Shown in pieces: positions 9,416 through 19,139 of a stretch of DNA of 64,000 nt (positions are counted from its first letter, which is position 1; every line of letters begins with the position of its first letter). Source of the DNA: Debaryomyces hansenii CBS767 (lineage: Eukaryota > Ascomycota > Pichiomycetes > Serinales > Debaryomycetaceae); contig NC_006047.2 in NCBI RefSeq assembly GCF_000006445.2, forward strand, positions 1,736,001 through 1,800,000. Direction: 5' to 3'. A model generated the notes under the pieces. The model searched no databases, was not told where the DNA came from, and was given only the letters and a program-made list of their open reading frames with translations. The translations under genes were made by a program, and so were the position numbers.

Positions 9416-11599
9416 ATGTGGATTTTCACCTATACCGATAGCCAAACTAGTATGTATTAGCGTGTACCAAATAATTAGCTACATTGACTAACCAATAATT
9501 AAGGTTATAAAAAATGGCTACGGCCAGACAACGTATATCAATTAGGTAGGTCGTCAGAAAAGGTAGGATCATCAAATTTCATTTATTTTAATCAAATTTA
9601 CATTTCGAAAGAACACTTACAGATTGAAATCAAACCAGTACTTAAAAGCAGTATTTATGACTGTGATTTAAAGTCTCCGTTATTAGTAAAAATTCAATCT
9701 AGAGCCATCACCAGGGTCAATGGTGAAAAGGTTAAGCTTCGAAAAGACCAGCCGCCATTCGTGAATGATTACACGCATGAAAATCTAATTACTATAACAT
9801 TCAAAGAAGAAAATGCTATGTCTATTACAATTGAGTGGATTCCCTTAAACATATGTAGATATACTAAGCAAGTTATGGTGAACGGTAACTTGGATTCCAA
9901 TCCTCTAACTGATGAATTACTTAAATTATTTGATAATGGTATCGATTTACGTATCGCAAAGAACCCTTTCTATGCTAGTCATTACCTCACCCTTTCGGAT
10001 CATTTAAGTTACGGGCTTAAAGTTTCATTACTGAGAGGAATACCTATACTAAATACTGATTGGACAGATTTCATAATGGAAAATAAAGATAGCATCGACA
10101 ATTGGTTCCTAGAGCTTGATCCAGGTAAATTCCTACCTTTCTCTACGAAAGATAATCGATATTTAATACAGAACAAGGAAAGAACCAAATTGCTAAGTAA
10201 TTCAATGTTTGTTATATTTCATGATACGAAAGACAAATTATCCAAATGGATTAGTTCGCTTGGAGGCAAGGTTTTTAAAGCCGATATCTCTGCTTATTAC
10301 TGTGAAAGAAAAATTGATCAAAATTTGACATCTACGGTTAAAATGAAGGTAAAAGAAGCCGAATGTGATAAATGCTTTTTAATGGAATTTAACGATCATG
10401 AGGTAAAGCATTATAATCAAATAGAAGAAGCATTAAATAATTTTGCGCAAACAAATTCTAGCAATATTGTTACTGAAGCAATGTTGTATGAGAGTGTAGT
10501 TAATGTGTCCACGAGCAATTTGCAAGGTTTGAATCTTGAAAGAGAATTGAAACGATCTACATCAGCCGAAATACTATTCTCTCAACCGCAAAGAAAAAGA
10601 AGAAGATTCAAAAAAGTTGGAATAACAGATTTTTTTGACTTTAAACCACCCATAAAAACTGAAAGTCCAGCACCTGATGATTCTGTTGATAAAAATATAA
10701 CTGATGAACATCTGAAGCGGAATAATATGAACAGTGCTACGAATTTAGCTTTACCTGATAGTTCACACACTGCTGACGACAACAACCGGTCATTGGTTCA
10801 TACTGATACATCCTTAAATAATTCATCTAACAAAAGTAATGAAGAGAGCAATATTATCACGCATAAGAGGCAAATTTACGACTCCACAGAAGAAGAACCT
10901 AAATTAAAAAAGAGAAAAGAAGAAACGAAGATTGGCAAATTCATACCACAAATTTCACTCCTTGATGCCATTAAATCTACTAAAGAACGAGCTAAAGAAA
11001 ATGTTCGTGAAGAATTGGGTATGGATGAAAAAGAAAGCGATGGCTTAAATGAAAACTTGAATAATTTAGCTATTGTCGAAACGATTGATATTTCTATAAG
11101 GAGAAGAAAACCTATTACAAATGAAATTAGTAATAAATCATATAAAGAAAAAAAGAATTTCAAAACTTTCAGAAAAAATAAACTGTTGGCAAATGAAAGA
11201 AGAAATTTTATCGATATGCGACCGATTTTTGTTGGCGATGGAGTAGATAATGTGTTTATTGAAAAAAATACTAAAGATAAGGAAAACACCCAGAAACAAC
11301 TGAAGTTGATGAGTGATATTGGCAGAGTTATGGGTGATGTCAGTGGGTATAAACCCTATTCCATCAGCCTAGAAGATGATCATGATCCTGATGTAGATAG
11401 TTTCTCGTTTGGAATTAGAAACGAGCCTTTGCATGAATCCACCCTTTTCGTTCCAGAAGATGATACTCAAAGAGAACATGATCATACTCCCACTTCAGGT
11501 ATCAAACGAAATGATAACGAAACTCGCAATGACTCTGATGATGATGTTGATGATGATGACGATGATGATCAGCCTAAATTTGCATTCAGTAGAACATGA
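9416..11599 (+). CDS. XRS2: Xrs2/Nbs1 subunit of the MRX(N) complex, two exons
   Basis: Joined exons 9416-9449 and 9504-11599 give 709 residues. Exon 1 encodes MWIFTYTDSQT; the intron splits a Ser codon, and exon 2 continues YKKWLRPDNVYQLGRSSE. MW at the start and an FHA core (LGRSS, then YISKEHLQIEI) are typical of Nbs1/Xrs2. BRCT-like segments follow (RTKLLSNSMFVIFHD). Near residue 563, NFKTFRK matches the Mre11-binding motif NFKxFxK, and the protein ends in an acidic run followed by PKFAFSRT, a fit to the Tel1/ATM-binding FxF/Y motif. The complex acts in double-strand-break repair and telomere maintenance. Without the intron no ATG starts the FHA domain. Confidence 0.93.
9450..9503 (+). 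other. Spliceosomal intron in XRS2
   Basis: 54 nt. Donor GTATGT at 9450-9455, branch site TTGACTAAC at about 9484-9492, acceptor TTAAG ending at 9503. The 34-nt first exon (phase 1) joins the two leading bases of exon 2 (GT) to make AGT, Ser, and the frame then runs into the FHA domain. Confidence 0.9.
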
Positions 11600-11617
11600 T
11601 TATGTATTACTATAATG

Positions 11618-12670
11618 TCATAATTTAATTCCACATAAACCTAATTTTCTAAAGTATGTATTGTGACTCTCGTAATAGTTACGATTAATATTATTGCTGA
11701 TATCGCCTCTAATGCAATGCAAATTATTCCCATTAATGCAATCAATTACTTGATTCGGAGATGGCATATAATTTGCCGAAGAGCAATTCAAATATATTTG
11801 GTTATCAAACTGATAATAAGTTTCAAATATATTCCTACTCCTGGGAATAGTTGTAATAATATCGTTTCGATGAATAATCCTGAAGTACTTTCTTTTAAAT
11901 GAGTTATGTTGCGGTTTAACTGAGCTTCCTGTTACCTTATCAACCCAATGTACAAAATCTTCATTACCAACTAATGGTTGGCCCATGGTGACCAAGGTCA
12001 ACCTGTCATATCCTAGATCTAAATAATGCAATGCAAGTAATAAGCTTATTGACCCACCCATAGAGTGACCTAGAAAAACAAGTTCATAATCATCATCTTG
12101 ACTCAACTCATCTTCAAGATACCTATTTATATTATTTAGCGTATATTGAAAATATTCATAAAACCCCTGATGAACTTTGCAATCATTGCCACATCTTGGT
12201 AAGCTACGGCCCAACTCTGTGTATTTAACCATATTCGCTTTTAGATCTTTATAAGTGTCAAATATTGACCGTGTTCCTCTTAATGACACTATTATACATT
12301 TTCTTGGATTTTCTTCGGCATCAGTACGGTTATTGAAAAATATATTTCGATAGGTTGTTGCAATATAACCACAGACGGAATCAGCAAAGCACCATTGGTG
12401 CACCAACGTCATATTGGGGAAACGTTTTTCACAATTTAAATCACAGTTGAATGGTTTCGATATCTTTTTCCCTTGGGAAATGCAATACGAAATGTCAATT
12501 AAATGTGCATATGTGAATAAATTTGAATATATTTCGTGATCGATTGGTTGCGGAACAGGTGAATCATCAGTTAGGTATGTTTGAACAGTGCCCCCGAGTA
12601 TTAAATTGAAATGCCATAAGGCTTGAAGCCATATTATAAGCGACAACTTTAGGAATTGGTTATTCATCAT
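11618..12670 (-). CDS. Secreted class 3 lipase
   Basis: 350 residues from the ATG at 12670 (the open frame begins three codons earlier with TTG). A signal peptide is likely: MMNNQFLKLSLIIWLQALWH. The serine-hydrolase elbow is FLGHSMGGS (Ser203), the oxyanion region is IVSLRGTRS, the likely Asp lies in IHRNDIITTIPR and the His in ESHNTYF. About a dozen cysteines and several N-x-S/T sites suit a secreted, disulfide-bonded enzyme. It resembles fungal triacylglycerol lipases related to the Yarrowia LIP2 and yeast YJR107W groups. It ends only 18 bp from the convergent XRS2 stop. Confidence 0.85.
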   Translation of the reverse strand: MMNNQFLKLSLIIWLQALWHFNLILGGTVQTYLTDDSPVPQPIDHEIYSNLFTYAHLIDISYCISQGKKISKPFNCDLNCEKRFPNMTLVHQWCFADSVCGYIATTYRNIFFNNRTDAEENPRKCIIVSLRGTRSIFDTYKDLKANMVKYTELGRSLPRCGNDCKVHQGFYEYFQYTLNNINRYLEDELSQDDDYELVFLGHSMGGSISLLLALHYLDLGYDRLTLVTMGQPLVGNEDFVHWVDKVTGSSVKPQHNSFKRKYFRIIHRNDIITTIPRSRNIFETYYQFDNQIYLNCSSANYMPSPNQVIDCINGNNLHCIRGDISNNINRNYYESHNTYFRKLGLCGIKL

Positions 12671-12850
12671 ATTTACCAATGCATTGTATTCGAAGAGCTA
12701 TTTTCATACTGTTATACATTTTTAGCATCAATATACTGATAAGATGATCAAATTCTCAATATATGTTTATGTAAGCAAAGTTACATTCGAAGATTGCAAA
12801 ATTACCCATGAAGACTTTGAATTCTTAGAATTTCTAATACCATACACACA

Positions 12851-13918
12851 TTAGGAATGTTTATCTCTATAATGCTTCATATAATTATATAGTGATTTCG
12901 AATTATTAATTTTAAGAACATCGCCGCAAATCGTGCATGTAACTCCTTGATGGTGATAAACCACACCGTCTTTAACAAATTTATAAAGGCCGAAGTAACG
13001 CGGATTTGGCACTAACAGATTATGTCTAGTAATTCCGTGAAGTAGAGATAAATGATCATAATAATCAACAGTCTCCATGTTTTTAAATACAATGCACGGA
13101 CAAAAAGGGCAGAGGCCGCATTTTGAATACAAGTTGATCTCTCCTCTCTGGTCTTTAGAATACCTTAAAAATTCAGTCCTGTAAGGTATGTACTTGTTAA
13201 ATCGTTTGTTATGCTTGTAGCAGAACTTTGAATATAGATCAGTAAAAGGACTATTGGCGCCCCTTGTATAGTGAGTGCGATTGATATTGCAAACTTTAAA
13301 CTCTTCTTCTTGTAATAACTGGATAACATTTTCATTCGGTATAACCAAATCCTTCGAAATACACGAAGGAATGCTATTAGTTAACATTTTACCACATTTT
13401 ATCCAAAACTGCTTACCGTAATAATCACCTTTAATTGGTTTTGGAGGAACCGTTAGATACGATTTATCCCCCAGTCGAGGCCGAAAACAGACCATACTTT
13501 TATTCTCTGGAGTTGGCGGTGAAATATTAATAGTTGGAAGGTCTGTGTTGCTAGATACTGTAGGAACAACATGGATATCATCTCTTTTGAAGTCTAGGTC
13601 ATTAATTGTAGAGTCACTTTGGTCTTCCTCGCAAACTAGAGAACTATCAAATAGTTCAATATAACTGTTTGTTCCACAAGACCCTATTAATGAAATTATT
13701 TCAGAAACATCTACTCCTTCATCTAGTTCAACTAATGTTTCATTCCTGTCTGTTTCTTCTTTATGTGAATTGAGTAATACCGTACTGCATGATTTCCAAG
13801 TCATTTGTTGCAATTCCAATCCTCCATCCATTCTACCATACTCTCGAGAAAAATCATATCCGTTATTTTTACAACAAAAATTCATTAGAAGCTTTGAAGA
13901 TACCACAACTATACTCAT
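12851..13918 (-). CDS. Rua1-type C-terminal zinc-finger protein, putative transcription regulator
   Basis: 355 residues. The first half is low-complexity and acidic with Ser/Thr stretches. The conserved part is the C-terminal ~130 residues: a basic RTEFLRYSKDQRGEINLYSK, then CGLCPFCP, an HLSLLHGITRHNLLVPNP stretch, and CTICGDVLK followed by an H-x5-H ending (MKHYRDKH). This order is that of the Pfam Rua1_C domain, named after an Ustilago regulator of a secondary-metabolite cluster and present in many yeast proteins of unknown function. A DNA-binding role is inferred from the fingers. Confidence 0.7.
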   Translation of the reverse strand: MSIVVVSSKLLMNFCCKNNGYDFSREYGRMDGGLELQQMTWKSCSTVLLNSHKEETDRNETLVELDEGVDVSEIISLIGSCGTNSYIELFDSSLVCEEDQSDSTINDLDFKRDDIHVVPTVSSNTDLPTINISPPTPENKSMVCFRPRLGDKSYLTVPPKPIKGDYYGKQFWIKCGKMLTNSIPSCISKDLVIPNENVIQLLQEEEFKVCNINRTHYTRGANSPFTDLYSKFCYKHNKRFNKYIPYRTEFLRYSKDQRGEINLYSKCGLCPFCPCIVFKNMETVDYYDHLSLLHGITRHNLLVPNPRYFGLYKFVKDGVVYHHQGVTCTICGDVLKINNSKSLYNYMKHYRDKHS

Positions 13919-14094
13919 TCATTTTGATGTCTAACTTTATAAATATAAATGTTCATTAATTCTTGTATGCCACAGTTTGCGCTTTCTGAAATTTTGGAAC
14001 CATCCCGAATTCGGAAATAATTCTAGAAGAAAAGCATACCAAGAAAAATTGCGAAAAAAAAATATACTCATTTCTAAATACAAACTATATGAGC

Positions 14095-15819
14095 TTAATC
14101 ATTAGTCGATAATTTGGAAATATAAACCTTTAGTTGTATTAAAAAATTGGTTACAATTACAGCTAATAGTGTTCCGCCCATAACAGATAGCCATAATGCT
14201 AGGTTAGTAAGGAATCTGAAAATTCGTCTGAAGTTTAAAATTCCTATGGGACTTATCAGTGATAATGTTGTATGCTTCGTTCGGTTTTGTGAAAACAATC
14301 TATTCATACTCCAAATAAATAATATTGCAAATAGTATACAAGCCGTAATAAAACGTACTATTTTAAATATGTCAGATTTGAGAGTAGTAAGCATTCCGAA
14401 ACCACTTTCCAAGCCAGAAGCTACATTATTATATGTCAATAATAATGCGTCCATAATCCCATTACTAGTCAAAAGATTCAACCCTTCTATTAAGTAAGAT
14501 GATGCATTACCTACTTTATCGGAAAGATCATCAATATTATAAATTACTTCTTCAAGTTTGGTCGTAGTTTCCTCAAGCCTTAAATTGATACTATCGATAA
14601 AAGTAGCAACATGTTTAGTTATCTCTTCACTCGTGTCTCTAATAGCATTGTCTATTGCTTGGTCGCTGAATTGCGAAAGATAAGAAATAGTTTCTTCAAA
14701 TTCAAATCTAATTACCTCGTTATGCTCATGAAGTTGCGTATCTGTCTCTATTAGGGCATTATTCATATTATTAGATAAAACTTCATTTTTTTTTAAAGAT
14801 TGAGAAATACCGTTTGTAATATTTTGAGCGTCTTGAGATAAAATATCTAACGACTCTAAATTTGTAAGTATACTATCCAATAATGATATAGATTCGTCCG
14901 ATAAATTTCTAACATCATCTAATACTGAATTCTTCATGTCTGTCAATTTGGTTTCAAAATCCAAATCTTCAATTGCGATGGAAATCCTTGATAATTCAAA
15001 ATCCAAATACTTAATGTTATTTGCCATATCTTCTACGAGGTTTTCAGTACCCAATGAAAATTTTTTAGATATTTCTAGAGAAGTCAGCAACATTGAACTA
15101 TACTGCTCAGAAAATTCTTCATACTTTTCTTTCACTTCTTCACTTGTTTTTTCGTTTTGGTCTAAAATAACCTTCATCATGCGTTGTAATTCTTTGAATT
15201 CGTTTTTCATCATTTGTTGTATGTGAGTAGAATCCTTATAAGAATCATTAAGATCTTGAAACATTTTACTATATAGCTTTGTGATGTTCGAATACAACGA
15301 GATTATTTGCTCTTTTTCAAAAGGTAAAGACTCTTCGTAACATATTTTAGTAATTTCTCTGTAGTATCCACTAAACGTTGTCCAGTATTGGGGTGCTCTT
15401 TCTATGTCAAATATACAGCTGTCAAAATCATTATCGTTGATCATATTGTAACACGAGCTCGGATACGTAACTTTTGAATTTTCAAACTCGCAAATAGATA
15501 ACTGGATTGCTGCTTTTTTTTGTAGCCCCGGCTCTATTGAATCTACTCCCAATCGCATACATTCAGGAATAATATCTTTTAAAGCATCTTTAACGCATTT
15601 GGATCTGGGCTTCATAAATATTATGTCTTCAAAATCAGATTCGGTTAATGAAAATGATTCTAAGTGTCTTGACATTATACTTTCTATCATTTCACTCTGT
15701 AGGTATGTGGGTTCCTGTAACATTTTACCCACGTTGTTGTTCTCTCCATCGTGCATTGTGGATGTTGCAATAGCTGCAAACAATGTAATGAGAAACCAAC
15801 TTATATTGACACAATCCAT
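14095..15819 (-). CDS. KAR5: Karyogamy/nuclear fusion protein Kar5 (Tht1/Brambleberry family)
   Basis: 574 residues. An N-terminal signal-like hydrophobic stretch (about 5-22) is followed by the cysteine-containing domain of the family: CVKDALKDIIPECMRLG, AIQLSICEFENSKVTYPSSCYNM, and RAPQYWTTFSGYYREITKICYEE. Long coiled coils occupy about 200-450. Two C-terminal hydrophobic segments (about 492-512 and 540-562) anchor it in the ER/nuclear envelope. It acts in outer nuclear membrane fusion after mating. An ATGAAAC at 15941-15947 upstream resembles a pheromone response element, but one copy is weak evidence. Confidence 0.85.
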   Translation of the reverse strand: MDCVNISWFLITLFAAIATSTMHDGENNNVGKMLQEPTYLQSEMIESIMSRHLESFSLTESDFEDIIFMKPRSKCVKDALKDIIPECMRLGVDSIEPGLQKKAAIQLSICEFENSKVTYPSSCYNMINDNDFDSCIFDIERAPQYWTTFSGYYREITKICYEESLPFEKEQIISLYSNITKLYSKMFQDLNDSYKDSTHIQQMMKNEFKELQRMMKVILDQNEKTSEEVKEKYEEFSEQYSSMLLTSLEISKKFSLGTENLVEDMANNIKYLDFELSRISIAIEDLDFETKLTDMKNSVLDDVRNLSDESISLLDSILTNLESLDILSQDAQNITNGISQSLKKNEVLSNNMNNALIETDTQLHEHNEVIRFEFEETISYLSQFSDQAIDNAIRDTSEEITKHVATFIDSINLRLEETTTKLEEVIYNIDDLSDKVGNASSYLIEGLNLLTSNGIMDALLLTYNNVASGLESGFGMLTTLKSDIFKIVRFITACILFAILFIWSMNRLFSQNRTKHTTLSLISPIGILNFRRIFRFLTNLALWLSVMGGTLLAVIVTNFLIQLKVYISKLSTND

Positions 15820-16070
15820 GTAAAAATTTTTACTATGTATATTTTAGAAGAAGTTTTTGAATTAAATTACTTCTTCTTCGATATTTCTTAAGTACTCGTA
15901 GTGTCTTCAAGTAAGTACTGGTAAGAGGCATTAAACATATATGAAACTTCTGATTCATATCTAAAAATTCGTAATTGGTTACATAATCGGTCCGGTTTTT
16001 TTCGATCTTCGTGTTTAAAGCCAATACGTACTACTTATATTGTAAGTTTCTAGTTACATCCTAAGTAAAT

Positions 16071-17540
16071 ATGTATCGAAGTCTGCAGAGATTCATTAGT
16101 GCTAAGACGAGATCGTCAATAAGAAGCTACGGTACTCGAACCCCTTTTCTGTTCGTTCCCAATGAAGAAAAATTTCTATTTGAAAGTGAAAAATTAACAC
16201 CAGAACAAAATAAGGCAGCCATACCAAAGAGACCAAGTTATGATCACTTGCAGAAATACCATTATGAAATTCGTAGTCCAGAAGATGTTGCCGACTTGAT
16301 TATGAAACTCGACTTCAAGGATATTTTCTTGACTAGTTTGGCGAAAGATTCACCTATACTAGGCGATGCAACTTACAAGTTTGTGTCTAAAGATCCTTCA
16401 AAGACGCCTGAACCAATCATGTTACATTTCACTGCTATTACGTGTAAATGGGCGGAAGTTTTTAATGATCAAATCCATGATCTCTCAAATATACCAGAAC
16501 AAGATGCGTCATTGAATTATGAAAACAAGAATCTCATAGAACAAATATCAAAAGGATTGCAGAATTACAAAGAAATTACAGGGGAAAACAACTTGCTTAC
16601 ATCGGATAATTTGAAAAAGGCGTTCAAGTTCTTAAAGGCGTTTGAAAATAGTGAAAAGAAAGTGACTGGGATTTCAACACAATCTGAACTCTCACCAGTA
16701 ATTACTTTCGAAGCCATGTCTTCATATTTGTTAAATTCTGAAGAAGTCAAGCAAAATGTTGAAAACTTTGATATATTTCTATCATTCATTGAAGAAAACA
16801 TACAACTCTTCACACTTGAAAGCCTTAAACAGTTTCTTGTTTTACTCATTAATAATTTGCATGAATCAAAATTGTCAACTATACAACTGAAGCTCAATGC
16901 ATTTACGAAATTTATGGATAATACTATTTTCGAAATATATCCCTCAATAACATCTGAGTTGAATCCAATATATTTAGATAAATTATCCTATTTGTATACA
17001 ATGACTTCAAACATCCTAAAGGCTAACGAAATATTGTCTATATTGATTCAAAATTACAAGTTATCACCTTCTAAAGAAACGTTTAATTCCTTTTTAGCTG
17101 GATATGAAAAGTTTTTGAATAATATTGAGGGAACAAATCAGTTAAAACGTAAGGAGACTATCTTAAGGGATTTATCAAACTTAAAACCGGCATTTTTTCA
17201 TGAGGGTTTAAGTAAAATTTCATTCAATTTATTGTTAAACAATTCTGTGTCTGATGTTCATGAGTTGGAAAAATTTTTGAAGCTAGTATTATTGAGTGAT
17301 AATGGAGAAAATTTACTAGCCAATTTTTCACAAGACATTATTAGAAAAATACAGAGCATACAATTTAAGAGTAACGATCCAGTCAACGCAAAATCTTTGC
17401 AATTATCACAACTTATTAGGTTGTTAGTTATCGATAATAACATCAAATTTTCAGACGCAGCATTAACTTTATGTGAAGAATTATATTCCGGGTTTAATCA
17501 GAAATCGAACGTGAAACAAATTCAAGCCCTAAAGGTCTGA
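16071..17540 (+). CDS. Probable mitochondrial protein of unknown function
   Basis: 489 residues starting MYRSLQRFISAKTRSSIRSYG, a basic, Ser/Arg-rich amphipathic N-terminus typical of a mitochondrial presequence. The rest is mostly helical with no membrane span, and degenerate helical pairs (for example about 300-400) recall the helical-repeat (PPR-like) factors that control mitochondrial mRNAs in yeast. I do not recognise the family. It is divergent from KAR5, with 250 bp between the starts. Confidence 0.6.
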   Translation: MYRSLQRFISAKTRSSIRSYGTRTPFLFVPNEEKFLFESEKLTPEQNKAAIPKRPSYDHLQKYHYEIRSPEDVADLIMKLDFKDIFLTSLAKDSPILGDATYKFVSKDPSKTPEPIMLHFTAITCKWAEVFNDQIHDLSNIPEQDASLNYENKNLIEQISKGLQNYKEITGENNLLTSDNLKKAFKFLKAFENSEKKVTGISTQSELSPVITFEAMSSYLLNSEEVKQNVENFDIFLSFIEENIQLFTLESLKQFLVLLINNLHESKLSTIQLKLNAFTKFMDNTIFEIYPSITSELNPIYLDKLSYLYTMTSNILKANEILSILIQNYKLSPSKETFNSFLAGYEKFLNNIEGTNQLKRKETILRDLSNLKPAFFHEGLSKISFNLLLNNSVSDVHELEKFLKLVLLSDNGENLLANFSQDIIRKIQSIQFKSNDPVNAKSLQLSQLIRLLVIDNNIKFSDAALTLCEELYSGFNQKSNVKQIQALKV

Positions 17541-17651
17541 TCCTACTGCATAATAATATATATAAGTAGCCATGTATTAACATTGTAAATATAAATTACC
17601 CAAACAACTAATTTAATAGTCAAATTATTACGAATTAAAGATTATTTCCGA

Positions 17652-18749
17652 TTAAGTGATATGTTCGTGGTCATTAAGTAGCCTCATTTGGATGTTCTCA
17701 TGCTCGTTATAACTATCATCTCTACTGGAACTAATTGAAACATCATCCCCAGTTTCATTATGACCTGAATGTCGTATCCAACCACTATGTGTACTAATAT
17801 TAGCTGGAAATAATTCAGGAGCATGACTATGTCCTTCCTGAGGTGTATCGTCATTATTGTAATTACTGTAAAAACCGTTCGTATAAACATAGAACCCATC
17901 ATCACTATCTGTATCTTTCCAGTTTAGCACGCCAACATTTACACTCTTTCTCATATCATCATTTTCATATCTATATTCATCATTTAGATATTTTCTTGAA
18001 GAAATTGACCTCTTTATAAAGCAAAGCATAGAAGTCACAGTAGATAATAAAATTATTGGACATAGCTGAAGCCAGCCTAAATAGCTCAAATGTGGTATAA
18101 ACAACAAAATATCTGACAAGAATGCTAATAAAGTCAGTAAGAATGATAGAAGTGATAGCATAAGCATGAAGTTCAAATATGGGGTGATATCCTTACTTTT
18201 TCGCTCATTATCCACCGTCCCCTCATCTGATAAAGAGTTCATTTTGGTTGCTGAAGTACTTTCAGTAAGTTCTGTAGAACTATTATTCCTGCTGTTTTGT
18301 CGTATTTTCACCTTTTTTCTAACTGCATCTTTAAAAGGCACTTTTGTTTCAGATTCTTCAAGCCATAATATTACAGTTAAAGCTAAACTCAATAAGAATA
18401 ATAATGTAGTGAAGCAAAAGCCCACTATATGAACAACTAATAATTTAGAAATAACATATCTTGCTCTTGAAGGAAGTTCTGCAGCAGCAAAATCCGGATA
18501 TTCACCATTTTCATCATCCATAAACGAATAAAATGCATCGGTCTCCGGTGGATATCCTACCTTAGGCTTTGAGCATATATTATTCGACGTACATAGACCA
18601 AGTACACCGAATGTATAATTTCCATACTTTGACAAATGTAGGTTATATCCAATTCCTTTGCCGGTAATAGGTACTGATATTATAGGTAAAAGCTGTATAG
18701 TTAAGCATATCAGCACAAACAAATCTAGGATTAGTAAGCCTTTATGCAT
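17652..18749 (-). CDS. PalI/Rim9-like four-TM membrane protein
   Basis: 365 residues. Hydrophobic segments lie at about 5-27, 101-130, 190-217 and 222-244. The first loop carries LPIISVPITG and FGVLGLCTSNNICSKPKVGY, the Pro-Ser-Val and two-cysteine pattern of the SUR7/PalI superfamily. A long Ser/Asp-rich cytoplasmic tail follows from about 250. The layout fits the PalI/Rim9 proteins that assist the Rim21 ambient-pH sensor at the plasma membrane, but SUR7/Fmp45-like proteins share the fold, so the symbol is withheld. Confidence 0.65.
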   Translation of the reverse strand: MHKGLLILDLFVLICLTIQLLPIISVPITGKGIGYNLHLSKYGNYTFGVLGLCTSNNICSKPKVGYPPETDAFYSFMDDENGEYPDFAAAELPSRARYVISKLLVVHIVGFCFTTLLFLLSLALTVILWLEESETKVPFKDAVRKKVKIRQNSRNNSSTELTESTSATKMNSLSDEGTVDNERKSKDITPYLNFMLMLSLLSFLLTLLAFLSDILLFIPHLSYLGWLQLCPIILLSTVTSMLCFIKRSISSRKYLNDEYRYENDDMRKSVNVGVLNWKDTDSDDGFYVYTNGFYSNYNNDDTPQEGHSHAPELFPANISTHSGWIRHSGHNETGDDVSISSSRDDSYNEHENIQMRLLNDHEHIT

Positions 18750-19139
18750 TGCAAGTCCTATATCGTTATCTAATAGAAGCTAGATGGGTTCTCATAGACA
18801 ATCTAATACTCAGCTCCAGTGCGGATGACGCAGGTTTTTAGGTCTTCCCGGTAATAAAGGTATATATCTATATTACCTCTACTAAATGGATTTGTCGTAT
18901 TGATAATAGAGGTGGCCGGTCTATCTGCCAAATTGAACTCCTATATAAACCTATAATTACTCATGCTACATATTTCTATTCCTATTGATCCAAACAGCAT
19001 ATGCGATAGCCGTATATTCCATCACAATGAATTAGTTAATACATAAACCATCGATAAAATAGTTGTATTGACTTGTCACGTGATTGCACACAATAAGAGA
19101 AGCAAAGGTTCCCTAACATTAAACCTTGACTTAAAGCTA
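18750..19139. other. Divergent promoter region RIM9-like / MET22
   Basis: 390 bp between divergent starts. It holds a GC-richer patch (about 18815-18860), a TATATATCTATATT tract and, near the MET22 end, a palindromic TCACGTGA. An open TTG-led frame continues upstream of the MET22 ATG but lacks an ATG. Confidence 0.6.
19076..19083 (+). promoter_or_regulatory. Cbf1-type site (TCACGTGA) upstream of MET22
   Basis: An 8-bp palindrome with the CACGTG core, in the RTCACRTG context bound by Cbf1 with Met4/Met28 at sulfur-assimilation genes. It is 57 bp before the distal ATG (19140) and 207 bp before the proximal ATG (19290) of MET22. Confidence 0.65.

Noticed and set aside
15833..16024. 63-codon minus-strand frame upstream of KAR5
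   Set aside because: Lies in the KAR5/mitochondrial-gene divergent promoter, has no recognisable features and no homology-like motif.
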